From Pedobacter panaciterrae (GTDB taxonomy: Bacteria > Bacteroidota > Bacteroidia > Sphingobacteriales > Sphingobacteriaceae), in assembly GCF_013204795.1 (NCBI RefSeq), contig NZ_JABMKW010000012.1, forward strand, positions 62,001-126,000: a stretch of DNA of 64,000 bases, read 5' to 3'. A model generated the notes under the pieces. It had not been told where the DNA came from and ran no database searches. It saw nothing but the letters and a program-made list of their open reading frames with translations. Positions 1 through 7,992 of this stretch are shown here, piece after piece. Position 1 is the stretch's first letter. Each line of letters starts with the position of its first letter. The position numbers and the translations under genes were made by a program.

Positions 1-252
1 GGTATAAAATGCCGGATCTTTAACCCCAGGCAATAAGGCTTTTTGTGCTAAAATCCTCCAATACAAAATAGCAGGGGTTATTTTCCTTGCTATTTTTTGT
101 GCCTGCTCCAATTTGATTAATGTAGCCTCATATTCGCCTGCATGATAGCTTTTTTTAACCTCCTTCATTATAGAGTTTACAGATGCTACCTGCCCCCTGC
201 CAACAATTGCGCTGCAGATAAGGACAACAAGTAGAATTAAAACTTTCATCAT
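1..252 (-). CDS. Secreted hypothetical protein, 3' part cut by window edge
   Basis: Only the first 83-84 codons lie in the window; the gene continues past base 1. The protein opens with a hydrophobic signal peptide (MKVLILLVVLICSAIVG) followed by a helical stretch containing YHAGEYEATLIKLEQAQKIA, which looks like the start of a TPR-type helical repeat. Two adjacent ATG codons (252 and 249) are possible starts. The first overlaps the stop codon of the upstream small gene as ATGA, which suggests translational coupling. An exported protein is likely; the function cannot be read from this fragment. Confidence 0.6.
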   Translation of the reverse strand, partial: MMKVLILLVVLICSAIVGRGQVASVNSIMKEVKKSYHAGEYEATLIKLEQAQKIARKITPAILYWRILAQKALLPGVKDPAFYT

Positions 253-476
253 TTACCTTCCTTTTTCGGCGCTATTCCCTTTTCAGGCTCTAAAGTATAA
301 GATGCTTCCGAAGCCTTAGAGGCTTGCTCGAACAATTCTATTTCCGGCTGTTCTACTTTCTCTTCTTCAAAGGTATCATCCAAACCATTTGAATGAATGT
401 CTTTTTGACTTTGCTGATCCTCTGCTTCTGAATTTTCAGAATCATCAAGAGGTATGTTGTTTTCTGGTGTGATCAT
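249..476 (-). CDS. Small acidic hypothetical protein (75 aa)
   Basis: This is a 75-residue protein dominated by Glu, Asp, Ser and Gln, with no signal peptide, membrane segment or cysteine, so it is probably disordered and cytoplasmic. An A-rich AAAATAAAAAAA leader typical of Bacteroidetes translation starts precedes its ATG. Its stop codon overlaps the start of the next gene (ATGA), so the two are probably co-transcribed. I do not recognise a family. A chance reading frame cannot be excluded, but the coupling to a signal-peptide gene argues that it is real. Confidence 0.5.
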   Translation of the reverse strand: MITPENNIPLDDSENSEAEDQQSQKDIHSNGLDDTFEEEKVEQPEIELFEQASKASEASYTLEPEKGIAPKKEGK

Positions 477-542
477 GATTTTTTTATTTTAACAACAATG
501 CTTATCGCAGGTTGTTTGAAATATTCGCGCGTTAGTTGCAAA

Positions 543-2702
543 TTACCAGGTAAGGTTTACTTTTATCCCATCCGGACTATTATTAAAACCCAGATAAAGG
601 GTATTTGAGCTTTCATCCCATGAAGTATTTACATCGGCTATTTCCTCACCATTATTGCTTAAAACAGCACACTTTACAGGCTTAGCGGGAAGTAAAACAC
701 GAATACTGTTTACCGTTTTTGCAGGGCTTTTACATATAAATGAATATGCTCTTCCATTCCTTACTTCATCATATATCCTTGATGCTGTAGCTAAAACCAT
801 AGGCTTAGTTTTATCTTTTACACGCAGTATATTGTATAAAAGGGCTTGTTCCCCAGGTTTAATCACCTTCTCTGAAAGTACAGGAAGATTTGGATCAAAA
901 AGATCTATAACAGGACCTTTAATTTTATATGGCTCATTACTTAAAGATTCGTCCATTACGGAAACAATATCATACGGACCTCTTTGCAAGTAAAGATTGT
1001 TTTTAAAGGATAGCTCTCCTGCTTTTGCATCAAATTCATAAGCATGTTTAACAAGGTCCAGATAAGTATTTGCCGAATTGGCATTTAACACAAACTCTTT
1101 AGGATTTTGTTTAATCAAATAAACTGCCCCTTTACCTACCGATACCTTTTTATTCTTAATCGGCTTTACATTCATTAAGCTAAACAAATGATCTGAAGGG
1201 ACTTTAAATTGATTGCCCTTCGTATTCCACCATTCCATAACTGATTGATAAGGATCATCATCGCGTCCACAATAGAACAGAACACCACCACCTTTAACCC
1301 AATCTGCAATGTACTTATGTACCTCAGCCGAAACAGGCTTCATGTTTGAGTAACTAACTATTAATACCTTTATGTCTTTAAGCGTCCCCTTAAAAGAAAG
1401 ATTCTCCATGTGCACTGTTTGTACAGGTACTCCTTTTTTTAGCAATGGCAATGTTTGGCCATAAAAGTTAGAAAACTGTGGATCTTCATATCCCTTATGA
1501 TCAGGAAAGCGTTGGAACATTAGACTATTGCCCATCAAAACACCAATACCATTTTTGCCTGTAACCTTATTTTCTGACAGTGGCATATCATTTAACGCAT
1601 TAACCATCACCTGCATCTGAGTAGAATAATACTTAGGAATTAACACCGCCTCTTTGCTGTTCGCCAACTTGTAAGGTCTGGTATAAATACGTTCCGGCCA
1701 TGGCATTACTTCATAGTTATTAACCATTGGATACAACAACTTAGCTGTAAATGTGGCCTGATAATTAAGCTTATAATCACTCCAATCGCGTGGCCAATCT
1801 TCAATAGGATCTGTAAGGAAGAACATTTTTCTACCAGTAGGTGCCGTCATAGAAACCATAGAACCATATTCAAGAAAGGCATTTTCAAATACCCGTTCTT
1901 TCCTCTGTCCATCAAAATATGTTGGCTCACGGGATGTCCCTGTCCACACCTGGGCAATGTATCCATCAATCCCTGGCAAAGAAGCCAAACTCGCCTCCGG
2001 ACTAACTATTTGCCATGACGAATAGTTAACCAGTGAATGCGTGGCGATGTAAACTTTTATAGCTAACCCTTTCGTTTTACCATACGATTTGGCATACGAG
2101 GAAACATCCTTAATTGCCTCATAATACAAATGGTACTTTAGTTTGTTTGATAAATAGGTATTCTCTGCCGACTCATGTTGTGGCCTCCAGTCAAAACCAT
2201 AGTACTTTTTCCACTCTTGTTTAAACACCTCGCTATATCCTGCTCTTGCCCAAAATTCCGGTTCCTCCAAATAAATGGAAGTTATGCCGGCGTCAATTAC
2301 CTTTTTAATGATAGCCGTTTTCATATATTCAAGAAAAGACTGTACGGGCACTATGTAGGGCACACCTCCCCCATGCCAAATCACATTTCCATTTCTTTCT
2401 ACCTGGCCAATATCCTGATGGTTTTTACCATCCCATTTACCTAAAAAATAGTCCTGATACTCCCCCCATGCTATCCCTGTCATAAAGTGTGTTTGGTAGC
2501 CATGGTCTCTCCATGAGTTTACGCGCTCCTGAAACGTCATACCCTGCCTGTCATTTGCCCCGTAAACAATTGCAATATCAGACCGTACATCTATTTCGGG
2601 TTTCCAGGCACTACCTGTCTGAAATGCAGTTTTTTCTAATTGCGCACTGGCATGCATGGCAATAGAAAAAGAAAATAACGCCAAAAGAGTTAATGTTTTC
2701 AT
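543..2702 (-). CDS. Large secreted glycosidase-like protein of unknown specificity
   Basis: A 719-residue protein with a cleavable signal peptide ending SIAMHASAQ. The N-terminal half reads like a TIM-barrel glycoside hydrolase: strand-like segments such as ITSIYLEEPEFWARAG carry acidic residues where catalytic Glu would sit, and many Trp/Tyr occur (EPEFW, MPWPERIYTRPY). Around residues 440-490 an alpha/beta segment (IKVLIVSYSNMKP, then WVKGGGVLFYCG) resembles the glutamine-amidotransferase-like domain found in beta-galactosidase-type enzymes. The C-terminus looks like a beta-sandwich. It is expected in the periplasm or outside the cell, acting on a glycan. It stands alone, divergent from the cardiolipin synthase gene. 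The family assignment is structural inference; I cannot name a GH family. Confidence 0.6.
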   Translation of the reverse strand: MKTLTLLALFSFSIAMHASAQLEKTAFQTGSAWKPEIDVRSDIAIVYGANDRQGMTFQERVNSWRDHGYQTHFMTGIAWGEYQDYFLGKWDGKNHQDIGQVERNGNVIWHGGGVPYIVPVQSFLEYMKTAIIKKVIDAGITSIYLEEPEFWARAGYSEVFKQEWKKYYGFDWRPQHESAENTYLSNKLKYHLYYEAIKDVSSYAKSYGKTKGLAIKVYIATHSLVNYSSWQIVSPEASLASLPGIDGYIAQVWTGTSREPTYFDGQRKERVFENAFLEYGSMVSMTAPTGRKMFFLTDPIEDWPRDWSDYKLNYQATFTAKLLYPMVNNYEVMPWPERIYTRPYKLANSKEAVLIPKYYSTQMQVMVNALNDMPLSENKVTGKNGIGVLMGNSLMFQRFPDHKGYEDPQFSNFYGQTLPLLKKGVPVQTVHMENLSFKGTLKDIKVLIVSYSNMKPVSAEVHKYIADWVKGGGVLFYCGRDDDPYQSVMEWWNTKGNQFKVPSDHLFSLMNVKPIKNKKVSVGKGAVYLIKQNPKEFVLNANSANTYLDLVKHAYEFDAKAGELSFKNNLYLQRGPYDIVSVMDESLSNEPYKIKGPVIDLFDPNLPVLSEKVIKPGEQALLYNILRVKDKTKPMVLATASRIYDEVRNGRAYSFICKSPAKTVNSIRVLLPAKPVKCAVLSNNGEEIADVNTSWDESSNTLYLGFNNSPDGIKVNLTW

Positions 2703-2824
2703 TATTTGGTTCTTAGGTTTGGTTCTTGTGTGTTGTTACCGTAAATATAATTTATTCATCTATTTATTGGTCAGGAATTATTAACTTACTACATATCTAT
2801 TCGTTTTAACTGCTTATCACTATT

Positions 2825-4276
2825 ATGGACTGGCTGCTGATTTCAGAAATCATTTACGTTGTTCTTTTAATCTTTGTTTGTCTGCGCATTATATACGATA
2901 CCAGAAGCACAACCAAAAGCCTCGCATATTTGTTGTTTGCCATATTTGTCCCTTTTTTTGGGATGCTCTTCTATTTCTTTTTCGGCATCAATTACCGACA
3001 CAGAAAAATGTATAGCAAAAAACTTTATGGCAACGATGATCTGGCAAATAAATTCAGGCACGACATACTTCAGTATTCAGAGCTCACTTTTAAGGAAAAT
3101 GGCAATGCTGTTCTTGGCAACAAGGAATTGGCATTTATGATATTAAAGGATTCTATGAGTCCATTAACTTCAAAAAATGCTTTAAAACTACTGATCAATG
3201 GTGAGCAAAAATTTCCGGAAGTATTAAATGCAATTAAAAGTGCAAAACACCATATCCATATTGAATACTATATCTATGAGGATGATGAAATAGGCCACGC
3301 AATTGAACAAGCTTTGATTGAAAAAGCGAAGGAAGGGGTTACAGTTCGTTTTATTTATGATGATTTCGGAAGCCGCAGCATCCGCAAAAAGCTAGTTCCA
3401 AGATTGGTAGAGAACGGTGTAGAAGCCTTTCCTTTCTTAAAAGTGCATTTTATGCTTTTTGCCAACCGTCTCAATTACCGGAACCACCGTAAAATAATTG
3501 TAATTGATGGCGTTACTGCTTTCGTAGGTGGCATAAATGTTAGCGACCGATATATTAACAATGGATCAGAGAAACTTTATTGGCGTGATACACATCTCCG
3601 AATTGATGGTCCGGGAGCACAATATCTGCAATACCTATTCTTATGCGACTGGAATTTCTGTGCAGATGAATTGCTTCAGCCCAATACAGATTTTTTTCCT
3701 CCCAAGCCTCTGCAAACAGTAAACGACAATAAAGTTGTTCAGATTGCGGCCAGTGGCCCCGACTCCGAATCACCAACCATCTTGTTCTCTATCATTCAGG
3801 CCATCAATCTTGCAACCAGCGAAATACTCATAACAAGCCCTTACTTTATTCCTGGCGAAAGCTTATTGGATGCATTGATTATTGCCTCTCTAAGTGGAAT
3901 CTCTGTTAAACTTTTAGTACCAGGAGTATCAGATTCTATACTTGTAAACTCTGCCGCCAGATCCTATTATAGTGAGCTACTAAGTGCCGGTGTAGAAATA
4001 TATCAATATCAGAAAGGTTTTGTACATGCAAAAACAATGGTTACAGATAAAAAGATAGCTATGGTTGGTACTGCTAATATGGATTTCAGAAGCTTCGATC
4101 TTAACTTTGAAGTAAATGCAATTGTTTACGATACTCCAATTGCCACGGAATTAAGCGATATTTTTTACCGGGATTTGAAAGATGCATTAAAAATTAATCC
4201 TGTTTATTGGAATTCACGCCCTGTGTACAAGAAATTATTGGAAAAAGCAGCTAGATTGCTCTCCCCATTGCTTTAG
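2825..4276 (+). CDS. cls: Cardiolipin synthase, phospholipase D family
   Basis: A 483-residue membrane phosphatidyltransferase that joins two phosphatidylglycerols (or a related donor) to make cardiolipin. Two N-terminal hydrophobic helices (residues 1-55, including FAIFVPFFGMLFYFFFGI) form the PLDc_N anchor. Both HKD motifs are complete: H221-x-K223-x4-D228 in NHRKIIVIDG and H401-x-K403-x4-D408 in VHAKTMVTDK, each followed by the usual GG/GxxN(M) context. Length and order match ClsA-type enzymes. It is monocistronic: divergent from the secreted protein upstream and convergent with the methyltransferase downstream. I see no defect. Confidence 0.95.
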   Translation: MDWLLISEIIYVVLLIFVCLRIIYDTRSTTKSLAYLLFAIFVPFFGMLFYFFFGINYRHRKMYSKKLYGNDDLANKFRHDILQYSELTFKENGNAVLGNKELAFMILKDSMSPLTSKNALKLLINGEQKFPEVLNAIKSAKHHIHIEYYIYEDDEIGHAIEQALIEKAKEGVTVRFIYDDFGSRSIRKKLVPRLVENGVEAFPFLKVHFMLFANRLNYRNHRKIIVIDGVTAFVGGINVSDRYINNGSEKLYWRDTHLRIDGPGAQYLQYLFLCDWNFCADELLQPNTDFFPPKPLQTVNDNKVVQIAASGPDSESPTILFSIIQAINLATSEILITSPYFIPGESLLDALIIASLSGISVKLLVPGVSDSILVNSAARSYYSELLSAGVEIYQYQKGFVHAKTMVTDKKIAMVGTANMDFRSFDLNFEVNAIVYDTPIATELSDIFYRDLKDALKINPVYWNSRPVYKKLLEKAARLLSPLL

Positions 4277-4301
4277 AAATTTCATGATGGCTTATATCTG
4301 G

Positions 4302-4455
4302 TTCTGTCCTGCCTCTGTAGTGCTTCTGCATCCTCTTGTATATTACTTCGATTCCTCTTCAGTTAATCTTAAGTTCATGTTCGTTCTAAGGTTAAGATTA
4401 ACATAAGAAAGTCTGGCTTTGGTGTTAGGTTAACTCAGAAGCAGAGAGACAGCAC
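4302..4455. repeat. Nested inverted repeats in convergent intergenic region
   Basis: Between two converging genes there is a perfect inverted repeat, GTTAATCTTAA at 4362-4372 and its complement at 4392-4402, with a 19-nt loop. Outside it TGCTTCTG (4321-4328) pairs with CAGAAGCA (4436-4443), with weaker pairing extending on both sides. It could be a bidirectional terminator, a structured RNA or a degenerate miniature element. No clear U-run follows the inner stem. Confidence 0.5.
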
Positions 4456-4475
4456 CCGAAGTCCACATGAGTACT

Positions 4476-5234
4476 TCAAACCTTACCGATATATACTTTG
4501 GTATCGTAATTAATGGTAATTGAATTATCTTCTTTATAGTCCTCAAAAAGCTGTTTCAAGTCTGTAACCATTGCTTCGTAACCATTTTCTCCTCTGGCAG
4601 GCATATAAGAGGATGAAAATAATCTCCCCTGCAATCCATAAAAATCAAAAACCTGTTTGTTCTGAAAAAGATGATAGGAAAAAGACTCTGGAGCATAGAA
4701 TTCTCCGATTTTGATTTCATCAATATTTCTGTGATCTACCTTCACATAGTCCTTTCCATGCTTAATGATCAGTTCATCATATGCAACCTCAAAGGCAGAT
4801 GTAGTTTTTCTTTCGTTCCAGATAAGTACAACTAAACCCTTTGGTTTTAATATCCTGCTAAACTCAGCTCGCGCCGCATCCCTGTCAAACCAGTGAAAGG
4901 CCTGGCCAGCTACTACAGCATCAATACTATCGGTTTCTAACTTCGTGTTTTCCGCGGTCCCATCTACTGCATGAAATGCTGGAAGATGTCCAAGAAGTTC
5001 AATAGCCTTCTCTCTCATCTCCGTATTTGGTTCAACAGCAAAAACCTCATATCCTGAATTAAGAAATAGTTCAGCAGAAATTCCTGTGCCAGCTCCAATA
5101 TCTGCAATAATTTTATCCGGAGATAAACCAAACTTAGACTGAAGGAAATTGATGATCTCTACCGGATATCCCGGGCGATATTTAACATAGTCTTCAACTC
5201 TGTTACTAAATCTGCTTGTATTGTCTTTTACCAT
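4476..5234 (-). CDS. Class I SAM-dependent methyltransferase
   Basis: A 252-residue soluble protein. Motif I is IADIGAGTG (about residues 41-49), followed by FAVEPNTEMREKA, the acidic post-motif strand that binds the SAM ribose. IDAVVAGQAFHWFD and LKPKGLVVLIWNE are the typical motif IV/post-I strands of the Methyltransf_11/UbiE-like group. The QAFHWFD segment is typical of small-molecule methyltransferases of the TAM/trans-aconitate type, but the substrate cannot be inferred. It follows the EEP gene after a terminator hairpin and so is probably transcribed separately, with its own promoter in the short gap. Confidence 0.85.
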   Translation of the reverse strand: MVKDNTSRFSNRVEDYVKYRPGYPVEIINFLQSKFGLSPDKIIADIGAGTGISAELFLNSGYEVFAVEPNTEMREKAIELLGHLPAFHAVDGTAENTKLETDSIDAVVAGQAFHWFDRDAARAEFSRILKPKGLVVLIWNERKTTSAFEVAYDELIIKHGKDYVKVDHRNIDEIKIGEFYAPESFSYHLFQNKQVFDFYGLQGRLFSSSYMPARGENGYEAMVTDLKQLFEDYKEDNSITINYDTKVYIGKV

Positions 5235-5248
5235 AGTAAAATACCCAA

Positions 5249-5290
5249 CAAAAAAGAGGCCATACCATTATAAAATGTTATGGCCTCTTA
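5249..5290 (-). terminator. Rho-independent terminator of the sus-like operon
   Basis: Read on the minus strand, an 11-bp perfect stem (AAGAGGCCATA / TATGGCCTCTT) with a 14-nt loop is followed directly by a T6 run. It lies 12 nt after the stop codon of the EEP-family gene and closes the SusC/SusD/hydrolase unit. Confidence 0.8.
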
Positions 5291-5302
5291 GTGGTTAATA
5301 GA

Positions 5303-6148
5303 TTATTTTACTAATGTTACATTTACCAGAATTGGGAAATGATCTGAAACAAACTTACCATGATAAGTATCGGTAAGAATCCCCCATTTGTCGGCTTTAA
5401 AACCCTTAGTAACAAATACATGGTCTATAATTTCATAACCATCTACGCTTTTGCCCCAGGCATTAAACGATGAATTATTTGCATATGGATGTTTAACCTG
5501 CGTATAGGTATCAGTTAAAATACCTGAATTGGCCAATGTTAAATACCATTCGCTCTTTTGGCCGCCATTCAAATCTCCGGTAAAAACAGCTGGGGCATCA
5601 CCTGCTATTTCGCTGATCTTTTTTACAATTAGCTTTCCACTTTCTACACGTGCAATTTTACCTTGATGATCAAAGTGCGCATTAAAGTAGTAAAACTTTT
5701 TACCACTGCTTATATCCTGAAGATGTACCCAGGTACAAATACGATTACAGCAAGTAGCATCCCATCCTTTTCCTGGTTTGTCAGGCGTTTCAGACAACCA
5801 AAAATCACCTTTATCAAGTAACTTAAATTTATCCTGACGGTAAAAGATAGAGGAGTGCTCACCAGCGTCTTTACCATCATCGCGACCTAAACCGTAATGT
5901 GCATACTCTGGCAACAATTTACTTAGGTCGTCAACCTGATTCTTTAATCCTTCCTGAATACCGAAGATATCGAATTCGTGAAAACGTAAGAGATTTGCAG
6001 CTACAGGAGCCCTTTGCGACCATCTGTTACCTTCATCTCCGGCATTGTCATAACGAATATTAAAAGATCCAATAGTGAATTTTTGAGCAAAAGCGCTAAC
6101 GCTCATTACTACCAAAAATATAGAAAGAATGATTTGTCTTATTTTCAT
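5303..6148 (-). CDS. Secreted endonuclease/exonuclease/phosphatase (EEP) family hydrolase
   Basis: A 281-residue protein with a signal peptide ending SVSAFAQ, so it works in the periplasm or at the surface. EEP catalytic elements are present in order: GSFNIRY (Asn30), GIQEG (metal-binding Glu66), NAHFDH (general-base region), TGDLN (Asp-x-Asn, a Leu replacing the commoner Phe) and SDHFP near the C-terminus. Such enzymes cut phosphodiester or phosphomonoester bonds (nucleic acids, inositol phosphates, phospholipid headgroups). It is last in the SusC-SusD operon, 27 nt after susD, so it probably acts on whatever that pair imports. The substrate is unknown. Confidence 0.88.
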   Translation of the reverse strand: MKIRQIILSIFLVVMSVSAFAQKFTIGSFNIRYDNAGDEGNRWSQRAPVAANLLRFHEFDIFGIQEGLKNQVDDLSKLLPEYAHYGLGRDDGKDAGEHSSIFYRQDKFKLLDKGDFWLSETPDKPGKGWDATCCNRICTWVHLQDISSGKKFYYFNAHFDHQGKIARVESGKLIVKKISEIAGDAPAVFTGDLNGGQKSEWYLTLANSGILTDTYTQVKHPYANNSSFNAWGKSVDGYEIIDHVFVTKGFKADKWGILTDTYHGKFVSDHFPILVNVTLVK

Positions 6149-6175
6149 GTCTATTTAATTTGTTTTATAATCTAA

Positions 6176-7960
6176 TTAGTTGCCTTGCCAACCTGGATTC
6201 TGTCCAAGAGCAGGGTTCTTTTGTAAATCTGCCTGAGGAATTGGATAATAATACATTTTATCATCCCACTTCCTCACTATTTCATTCATCCAGATTAGCT
6301 CTCCAAAAGTACCATTTTTGAGCAACTGGGAATTTGTTTTACCGCCAATTGTTGCTGAAACGTCCACATACGTAACTCCTGCAACTTCAGGTTTTGGTTT
6401 TGCACCTTGATAGAAAGCTACGTCAAGTATGCCATCTTCATTAAGATCCATAGGTGTAACCAAAGCAGGAACATAAAAACCGTCCCATTCCTGATCCATA
6501 AGCGGGCCTCTTTTCCATCTTAAGATATCACTGTAGCGAAGACCTTCAAGACTAAGCTCAATCCCCCTTTCTCGCCTTACTTCCAAAATAGATGGATCAG
6601 TAATTCCAGGAAAATAGTTAGCAATAAGGTACGGATCCGCAATTATTGGCTTTGCTGATAATCCACCTGTTATCCCGCCTCTTGCCCTAAGTACTCCAAC
6701 GGTTGCAGCCCAATCTTCGTTAGTAAGTGTACCAAGTTCTGCTTTGGCTTCCGCATAGTTTAACAGCACTTCAGCATAACGGAATAATGCAATCGAGTTA
6801 ATATTAAGTGCTCCGGCATCATAATACATGTCATCCAATGTCCATTTTATCGGTTGATAACCGGTAAAAGTATACGAGAATACCGGAGGCGCAGGAATTT
6901 GTACACCTCCACTTATTCTTTTATAATTTCCAGAGCGGATGGTCTGTTTCAATCTAAGGTCTCTGTTTTTCACTTCATCCTTAAACAGCATAGTGGTATA
7001 AGCAGGGTCGTTGGTAAAGGGAGTTCCATCCAGATTCAAATATGTATTGATAAATGTTCTGGTAAAACTTGCTTTGGCACCATATGTACCGCTGGTCCAC
7101 CACCAGTTTGCCTCATTCAATACATTTAAAGTAAGGTCACTTACAGCGGCCTGTAGTACTTCACTTGCAACAGGGACTGTGCTGGTAAATACCTGACGAT
7201 AGGAAACACCCGGGCCTCCGGCTGTGTTGATTGAATACCCTCCTTTATCCATAATCTCTTTTGCGGTTGATGCAGCGTTTTCAAGCCATGCAGATGCGCT
7301 AGACTGCAGGCCAAGTTCAGTATGGTATTTTCTGAAAGTTCCTTCGAATAGACAGATTCTGGACTTATAAGCGTAGGCCACCCATTTGGTAACTGTACTG
7401 CGGGTTGCATCGTTAGTTGCTTTGATGTTAGCACAGGCAAAATCAAGGTCGGCTAGCACAGAATCCATCACCAGCGTTCTTTTATCACGACCGGCGTATA
7501 ATGCAGGGTCATTGATGTTCAGCGGTTTGCCAATCCATGGTACGTCACCAAATCTCTTCACTTTCTCCATATAAAAATATGCCCTGAAATATCTGGCTAT
7601 ACCCAGATAGTTATTTCTAATATCAATAGGAACAGAAGGATCTTTACAATTTTCAATAAAGTAATTGATGTTTCTAAGGTCTGTCCATGTCCACCCCGTA
7701 CTCTGGCTTGGAGTGAATATCCCCGGTCTTATAAAATCGGAAACAGATTTTACAGCCAGGTAGTCAGAAACAGCATCCTGACTGGTGGAATTCTTAGGCA
7801 AGAAATCCATTGCATAAAAAGAGTTGGTATAGAGCTTCAGACCACTTTCACTGCCAAAAACAGCTTTATTTGTTGGGGTAGATTGAGGTTCCTGATCAAG
7901 CTTCTTACAGGCTGTAAAACACAAGCAGCTCAGTAGTATCCATATATATTGTTTTTTCAT
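6176..7960 (-). CDS. SusD/RagB-family outer-membrane nutrient-binding lipoprotein
   Basis: A 594-residue lipoprotein: signal peptide with lipobox FTAC (Cys18) followed by KKLDQEPQS. The N-terminal SusD-like part contains the paired TPR-like helices (NYLGIARYFRAYFYMEKVKRFGDVP is the family hallmark around residues 113-137). The C-terminal RagB/SusD part contains LFRYAEVLLNYAEAKAELG and ERGIELSLEGLRYSDILRWKRG, both diagnostic. It forms the lid of the SusC channel and binds ligand at the surface. It lies 32 nt downstream of susC and upstream of the EEP hydrolase. Ligand identity cannot be deduced. Confidence 0.95.
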   Translation of the reverse strand: MKKQYIWILLSCLCFTACKKLDQEPQSTPTNKAVFGSESGLKLYTNSFYAMDFLPKNSTSQDAVSDYLAVKSVSDFIRPGIFTPSQSTGWTWTDLRNINYFIENCKDPSVPIDIRNNYLGIARYFRAYFYMEKVKRFGDVPWIGKPLNINDPALYAGRDKRTLVMDSVLADLDFACANIKATNDATRSTVTKWVAYAYKSRICLFEGTFRKYHTELGLQSSASAWLENAASTAKEIMDKGGYSINTAGGPGVSYRQVFTSTVPVASEVLQAAVSDLTLNVLNEANWWWTSGTYGAKASFTRTFINTYLNLDGTPFTNDPAYTTMLFKDEVKNRDLRLKQTIRSGNYKRISGGVQIPAPPVFSYTFTGYQPIKWTLDDMYYDAGALNINSIALFRYAEVLLNYAEAKAELGTLTNEDWAATVGVLRARGGITGGLSAKPIIADPYLIANYFPGITDPSILEVRRERGIELSLEGLRYSDILRWKRGPLMDQEWDGFYVPALVTPMDLNEDGILDVAFYQGAKPKPEVAGVTYVDVSATIGGKTNSQLLKNGTFGELIWMNEIVRKWDDKMYYYPIPQADLQKNPALGQNPGWQGN

Positions 7961-7992
7961 GATTATCTGTTTATAATGTTCATCAATAACGG

